In this document: in pieces, positions 59,635 through 64,000 of the stretch
How the letters are laid out: the number at the start of each line of letters is the position of its first letter
Numbering within the stretch: position 1 is the stretch's first letter
Assembly (NCBI GenBank): GCA_017301975.1
Contig: JAFLEI010000005.1
Coordinates: 1-64,000, forward strand
Direction of reading: 5' to 3'
DNA: 64,000 bases
Source: Verrucomicrobiota bacterium
GTDB lineage: Bacteria; Verrucomicrobiota; Verrucomicrobiia; Verrucomicrobiales; Verrucomicrobiaceae
The notes under the pieces: model-generated
Database searches by the model: none
What the model was told of the DNA's origin: nothing
What the model saw: only the letters and a program-made list of their open reading frames with translations
Position numbers and translations under genes: made by a program

Positions 59635-60497
59635 GGTTTCAGCCACTCATTGTCCGATTGCTCCACCACGGCGTCTCCGCGCACGACGATGTCCTGCGTT
59701 TGATGATGGATGCGGCAGCGGGTGATGCGGTGGGATTTTCCGTCGAAGAAAAAGGCCGCGCCGAGGTTGTGATGCGCCTCGCAGTGGGTGTAGGTCGTGA
59801 TGCAGTCGCCCACATCCGCCACACCTCCGGCGCTGGAGCCGTTCCAGGCGATTTCGGAGTCCACGACGTCCATCTGCACGGTTTCGTGGGCGCTGATGCC
59901 TTCGTCGCCATTGGAGAAGGCCTTCACGTTTTCCAGGCGAATGCCGACGCGGTGACCGTGGATGTTGAAGCCGTCATTGGCGGCGTGGATGGCGGTGATG
60001 TTTTTGATGGTGAGATAGGAGCAGGCGATGTTCACACAGCTCGCCAGTCCGGCCGGAGGGAGGAAGATTTTGGAGGAACCGGGAGTCTTGCCGGCCGGCC
60101 AGCGGAAATAGACCGTGCCGTCCGGCTTGAAGCTCATCTGGCCGGGCTGAAGCGTTGATGGGGCGGCGAAGATGACCTTGCCGGTTTCACCGCTCTGCTT
60201 TTCGGCGGCGCGATCTCGCACGAGGCGGATGGGCACCTCCTCGATGAAGAGAGCTGCACGCTGAACGTCCTCGACCGGCGGATGGTTTTCGAAAGGACCG
60301 CGAGAGATCCAGACATCACCCTGCTTGTCCCAGTCGTGGGAGGTGACGTCGATGCCGAGATCGATGATCATGCCTTTGCCATCAAAGACCGCAGGGGTTT
60401 CCGGCGTGCCGCCTTGCGTGAGCGTCAGCGGGGTGCGGCGGATCTCCTGGGCATGAGTGGTGAAGGCGAGAGTGAAAAAGATGAAAAACCTGTGCAT
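59631..60497 (-). CDS. secreted right-handed beta-helix protein
   Basis: A 288-residue exported protein. Signal peptide (HRFFIFFTLAFTTHAQ). It has beta-helix repeats: YLTIKNITAIHAANDGFNIHG, VRLENVKAFSN-type strands, QMDVVDSEIAWNG, GDCITTYTHCEAHHN and HRITRCRIHHQ. This is the parallel beta-helix family (pectate-lyase-like fold). No catalytic residues could be fixed. The ATG at 60497 is chosen for the signal peptide. It lies 13 bp downstream of the Gfo/Idh gene and is probably in one operon with it. Confidence 0.8.
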   Translation of the reverse strand: MHRFFIFFTLAFTTHAQEIRRTPLTLTQGGTPETPAVFDGKGMIIDLGIDVTSHDWDKQGDVWISRGPFENHPPVEDVQRAALFIEEVPIRLVRDRAAEKQSGETGKVIFAAPSTLQPGQMSFKPDGTVYFRWPAGKTPGSSKIFLPPAGLASCVNIACSYLTIKNITAIHAANDGFNIHGHRVGIRLENVKAFSNGDEGISAHETVQMDVVDSEIAWNGSSAGGVADVGDCITTYTHCEAHHNLGAAFFFDGKSHRITRCRIHHQTQDIVVRGDAVVEQSDNEWLKP

Positions 60498-60510
60498 GAG
60501 CCTGCCTTCT

Positions 60511-61875
60511 TTAAGCTTTCCACAGATCTTCGCCATAGCTCCAGCCTTCGCGCACGGGTTCTTTGATCCAGGCGTCGAATTCGGGGGCGTTTTTGACCTT
60601 CATGTTTGCGGAATCCCATTCGAGGGTCTTGCCGGAGCGGATGGCCATGACGCCGGTGTTGACGAGTTCGGTCAGCGGGCAGGCGTAGTCGAAATGGGAG
60701 CCCGCGTGAGGGATGGTGCCACGGATGGCGGCGAAGAGCTCGCCAATGGGCTCGCCGGCGACGGAACGAGGGAGGGGCTTGCGGCGGAGGATGTCGATGA
60801 TGGGCGTCATGCGCTCGCGGGGCCAGAGCTGGGGGCTTTGGACGCGCATGCCTTCAGAGAAGAGGGTCTCCTTGCTGCCCTTCATGATCATGCCGTTGTC
60901 CGGCAGTCCTTTTCCCATGCCGGGAAGTTTTTCAGGGAGCAGGCCGCCTTCATACCAATGGATCTGCACGGGTGGCATTTCGCCGCGCGCGGCGAAGTGG
61001 AAGATGATGTGAGACTTGGGGGCGGTGTAACCTTTGAACTCGCCGGGCTGCTGCTCGACGACTTCGACTTTTTCCGGCATGCCGAGCTGCAGCGTCCAGA
61101 ACGGGGCATCGAGGCAATGGCAGCCGATGTCGCCGAGGCCGCCGCAGCCGTAGTTCCACCAGCCGCGCCAGAATTGCGGCAGGTACTTCGAATTGTATTC
61201 AGCCTCCGCGACCGGGCCCTGCCAGAGCTCCCAGTCCACGTCTTTTGGTACGGGTTCACCCGCCGGGATCTGGGTGGGGAAGGTCTGCAAGAAGCCGACC
61301 TTGCTGATGGGGCGGTCGGTCCAGCAGTGAACTTCGCGCACTTCACCGAGGACGCCGGCTTCGAACCACTCTTTGACGAGACGAATGCCTTCCCAGCAGT
61401 GGCCCTGATTGCCCATGACGGTCTGCACGCCGTATTTTTTCGCGGCCTTTTGCAGGGTGCGCACCTGCCAGATGTTGTGGGCGAGAGGCTTCTGCACAAA
61501 GACATGTTTCTTTGCCTCCATGGCGGCCATGGCGGCGGCGAAGTGGGTGTGGTCCGGGGTGGAGATGAGGACGGCGTCGATCTCGCCGCCTTTTTTGTCC
61601 AGCATCTCGCGGAAGTCGGTGAACTTGGGAACGGCAGGGTGTTTTTTGGCCTGCTCAAAGGCGCTGCGGCCGCCGAGATCGCGCCAGTCCACATCGCAAA
61701 AAGCCACGATCTCTTCGTCGCGTGAGGCCTGCACCGCACCGCCGCCCATCTGGCCGATGCCGACGCAGGCGACGCGGATTTTCTGCTTTGAGTCGGCGGA
61801 TCGGAGAATGTTGGGGCCGGCGAAGGCGCTGAGAGCGGCGGTCTTGAGGAAATGGCGGCGAGGAAAGGTGGACAT
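60511..61875 (-). CDS. Gfo/Idh/MocA-family oxidoreductase, Tat-exported
   Basis: A 454-residue protein. Tat signal [16 protein letters not shown]. The NAD(P)-binding fold starts with [15 protein letters not shown], followed by [37 protein letters not shown] and [15 protein letters not shown]. The substrate domain has [19 protein letters not shown]. These motifs fit the exported branch of the Gfo/Idh/MocA family. The substrate is unknown, perhaps a sugar. The beta-helix gene follows after 13 bp; the pair may act on one glycan. Start ATG at 61875, with a GTG one codon before. Confidence 0.9.
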   Translation of the reverse strand: MSTFPRRHFLKTAALSAFAGPNILRSADSKQKIRVACVGIGQMGGGAVQASRDEEIVAFCDVDWRDLGGRSAFEQAKKHPAVPKFTDFREMLDKKGGEIDAVLISTPDHTHFAAAMAAMEAKKHVFVQKPLAHNIWQVRTLQKAAKKYGVQTVMGNQGHCWEGIRLVKEWFEAGVLGEVREVHCWTDRPISKVGFLQTFPTQIPAGEPVPKDVDWELWQGPVAEAEYNSKYLPQFWRGWWNYGCGGLGDIGCHCLDAPFWTLQLGMPEKVEVVEQQPGEFKGYTAPKSHIIFHFAARGEMPPVQIHWYEGGLLPEKLPGMGKGLPDNGMIMKGSKETLFSEGMRVQSPQLWPRERMTPIIDILRRKPLPRSVAGEPIGELFAAIRGTIPHAGSHFDYACPLTELVNTGVMAIRSGKTLEWDSANMKVKNAPEFDAWIKEPVREGWSYGEDLWKA

Positions 61876-61935
61876 CACCTTTTAACGGTGAATGACTGGT
61901 CAGATTTCAGCCGTTGGCGCGTTAAAAACCAGTTC

Positions 61936-64000
61936 ATGAACCCTTGGTGGCTTCCCATCCTCTTCTTATCGTCGGCTTTCGCCGAACTGCCGCAGCAAAT
62001 GCCCGCGTTTCTGGACCGGCATTGCGTGGATTGTCATGATGCGGACACGAAGAAAGGCGGGCTGGATCTGGGAGTGCTGCCATTTGATCTCGCGAATGCC
62101 GACGCGTTCCAAAGCTGGCAAAAGATCTTTGAGCGAGTGCGCGATGGCGAGATGCCGCCCAAAAAGAAACCGCAGCCAGCGAAAGCTGAGGCCGAGAGCT
62201 TTCTTGCGAACCTCAAGCCTGCGCTGTTGAAGGCTGATGCGGAGGACATCGCGGCCAATGGCCGCACCCGCAGCCGCAGGCTCACGCGTACGGAATATGA
62301 GAACACGCTGCATGACCTGCTCGGCATCGACATGCCGTTGAAGGTGCTGCTGCCGGAGGACCGGGCCTCCTACGGATTTGAAACGGTGGCGGCCGGGCAG
62401 CAGCTTTCACAACATCTTCTGGCGCGTTATCTGGATGCGGCGGATCTGGCGCTGAGCGATGCCTTTCAGCGGGCGCTGAAAGGGGATGCAGCCTTTCAGA
62501 AACACTACACGCCGGAAATGCTGACGAAGAACCGCGGGGGCAATTATCGTGGGCCCGATCTGCGCGATGGCAGGAGCATCACCTGGCCGATGACCTTGCA
62601 GTTTTTTGGGCGTACGCCGACGTTCGTGCCGGACGGCGGGTGGTACCGCATTACGCTGCACGAGGTGCAGGCCATCAATCCGGGCAGCGACGGCGCGGTG
62701 TGGGGGACGCTGCGTTCCGGCGAGTGTGAATCGAACGCGCCCATGCTCTACATGATCGGTCTCGTTGAGGCCACGAGCACACCGCGAGACATGGTTTTTG
62801 AGGCATGGATTCAGCAGGGACACCGGCTCGAACTCAAACCCAACGACGCCACCTACAAGCACCCGCCGAGCGGTGCGAAAGGCGGCAATGTCTCCTTCAA
62901 GGACCGTGATCTGGCGAAGGAAGGCTATGCAGGCATTGCGCACACGGGCATCGACATGGAGCGCATCTACCCGAACGCGGATCGTGCGGCGCTGAGGAAG
63001 AATTTATTTGGCGAGGCTGATGTGACAACGGCGGACGCGGCCACGCTGGACAAGCTGATCACACGTTTTGCGCGGCGTGCCTTTCGCAGGCCGGTGACGG
63101 AGGAGCAAACGGCTGCTTATCGTGAGATCGCCCGCAAAGCACTCGCAGACGGGGACGCCCCCACGGAGGCGCTGCGCATCGCCTACCGCGCGATTTTATG
63201 CTCGCCGCGATTCCTGACTTTCATCGAAGCACCGGGCCGGCTGGATGATCACGCCATCGCCTCGCGGCTCAGCTATGCGCTCTGGGTTTCCATGCCGGAC
63301 TACAAGCTGATGCAGCTCGCGAATGAAAAGAAGCTGCATGATCCGGAGGTGCTGGCGCAGCAGGTGGAGCGCCTGCTGGCGCATCCGAAGGCCGAGCGCT
63401 TTGTGACGAGTTTCACCGACCAGTGGCTCAAGCTGAAGGAGATCGACTTCACCACGCCGGACACACGGCAGTTTCCCACCTTTGACTCGGTGGTGCAGGA
63501 ATCCATGCTGCAGGAGACGCGCGCGTACTTCACGGAGCTGATCAAACGTGACCTCAGCGTCACCCATCTGGTGGATTCGGATTTCACCTTTCTCAATGGC
63601 AGGCTGGCGCGGCATTACCATGCTGAAGTGCCGTTGAAGCCGGGGGAGGGATTGCAAAAAGCAGCCTTGAGCGGGCAGGACATCCGGGGAGGGCTCGTCA
63701 CGCAGGGGGCGATTCTCAAAGTCACTGCGGATGGCACCCATACTTCGCCGGTGGTGCGGGGGGTGTTCATCAATGAACGGATTCTTGGCAATCGCATCCC
63801 GCCGCCACCTCCGGGTGTGCCGGCGATTGAGCCGGACATTCGCGGGGCGACTTCCATCCGGGATCAACTGGACAAGCACCGCAACAATGAGACCTGCGCG
63901 AGCTGTCATCAGACCATCGATCCGCCTGGGTTTGCGCTTGAAAATTATGATCCGGTGGGCGTCTGGCGCACGGGGTATGGCAGGAACAACCGGGGTGCCA
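61936..64000 (+). CDS. DUF1592 family cytochrome-domain protein (runs off the window)
   Basis: At least 688 residues, open to the window end. It starts with a signal peptide ([16 protein letters not shown]), then a planctomycete-type cytochrome domain with CVDCH (haem site, about residues 34-38; followed by [10 protein letters not shown]). Then come the DUF1587 region ([20 protein letters not shown]), DUF1595/DUF1592 segments ([31 protein letters not shown]) and DUF1588 ([42 protein letters not shown]). The last has a second CxxCH. The DUF1585 end lies beyond the window. It probably works with the DUF1552 protein at 58348. Short AT-rich DNA with the opposite gene's promoter separates it from the Gfo/Idh gene (60 bp). 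Confidence 0.92.
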   Translation, partial: MNPWWLPILFLSSAFAELPQQMPAFLDRHCVDCHDADTKKGGLDLGVLPFDLANADAFQSWQKIFERVRDGEMPPKKKPQPAKAEAESFLANLKPALLKADAEDIAANGRTRSRRLTRTEYENTLHDLLGIDMPLKVLLPEDRASYGFETVAAGQQLSQHLLARYLDAADLALSDAFQRALKGDAAFQKHYTPEMLTKNRGGNYRGPDLRDGRSITWPMTLQFFGRTPTFVPDGGWYRITLHEVQAINPGSDGAVWGTLRSGECESNAPMLYMIGLVEATSTPRDMVFEAWIQQGHRLELKPNDATYKHPPSGAKGGNVSFKDRDLAKEGYAGIAHTGIDMERIYPNADRAALRKNLFGEADVTTADAATLDKLITRFARRAFRRPVTEEQTAAYREIARKALADGDAPTEALRIAYRAILCSPRFLTFIEAPGRLDDHAIASRLSYALWVSMPDYKLMQLANEKKLHDPEVLAQQVERLLAHPKAERFVTSFTDQWLKLKEIDFTTPDTRQFPTFDSVVQESMLQETRAYFTELIKRDLSVTHLVDSDFTFLNGRLARHYHAEVPLKPGEGLQKAALSGQDIRGGLVTQGAILKVTADGTHTSPVVRGVFINERILGNRIPPPPPGVPAIEPDIRGATSIRDQLDKHRNNETCASCHQTIDPPGFALENYDPVGVWRTGYGRNNRGA

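Noticed and set aside
1..64000. CRISPR array, rRNA operon, prophage or integrative element
   Set aside because: No regularly spaced repeats, rRNA sequence, integrase, phage structural genes or att-like direct repeats were seen apart from the transposase tail at the left edge.

Overview
The window looks like chromosomal DNA of a Verrucomicrobiae bacterium, most like the Prosthecobacter/Verrucomicrobium group. That placement is inference from gene content. The supporting features are a PEP-CTERM protein built of passenger-type beta-helix repeats, a DUF1552/DUF1592 pair with a planctomycete-type cytochrome domain, Tat-exported Gfo/Idh and PhoD proteins, a secreted sulfatase, an eukaryotic-like Ser/Thr kinase fused to a lectin domain, and a 50-residue basic protein of a type I associate with Chlamydiae/Verrucomicrobia. 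Codon third positions are GC-rich. No rRNA, CRISPR array, integrase or prophage was seen. The only mobile-element trace is the last 27 codons of a probable IS110-family transposase at the left edge.

Layout. 1-4132: transposase tail, aldo/keto reductase, nadB and a secreted barrel-like protein. 4133-4721: a gene-free stretch of hairpin-rich repeats. 4722-10249 (minus): two tiny ORFs, an Hsp70 and a kinase-lectin-coiled coil-beta-helix protein, probably one operon. 10332-16828: trpD, a CvpA-like membrane protein, two tandem FGE-fold secreted proteins and gatB. Between the two FGE genes lie decayed copies of the gatB start and the cvpA tail, so this is a fossilised tandem duplication. 16912-20806: small basic protein, rluB-type pseudouridine synthase, lipid kinase (overlapping it tail to tail) and nuoG. 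20966-29676: the 1367-residue PEP-CTERM protein, a U32 peptidase/RlhA-like protein, a small unknown and a VWA protein. 29679-34413: maf, a YgdI-like lipoprotein, mtnP, a SirB1-like protein, purT and comF. 34556-38263: accD, a VapBC-type toxin-antitoxin pair, a small membrane protein and a MocR-type regulator. 38459-43823: sucA, sucB, a DUF502 protein and a Nudix hydrolase. 43868-45632: sulfatase and tRNA-Gly. 45678-51725: an exopolysaccharide-type locus. 51732-55881: ilvD, a dihaem cytochrome c and UGPase. 55929-64000: LRR protein, PhoD, DUF1552, then minus-strand beta-helix and Gfo/Idh genes, then a DUF1592 gene that runs off the window.

How the genes work together. sucA-sucB supply the 2-oxoglutarate dehydrogenase E1/E2, but the E2 lacks a visible E3-binding domain. 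The 45678-51725 set (secreted repeat protein, outer-membrane barrel, Wzc-type tyrosine kinase, Wza-type export protein, SGNH esterase) looks like the export and regulation part of a surface-polysaccharide system without its glycosyltransferases; UGPase nearby could supply UDP-glucose. Two strong RNA hairpins sit at gene junctions inside that set. The most unusual signal is a helical module shared by the extracellular part of the Ser/Thr kinase and by both FGE-fold secreted proteins a few kilobases away. It suggests a cell-surface sensing family assembled by domain shuffling and local duplication.
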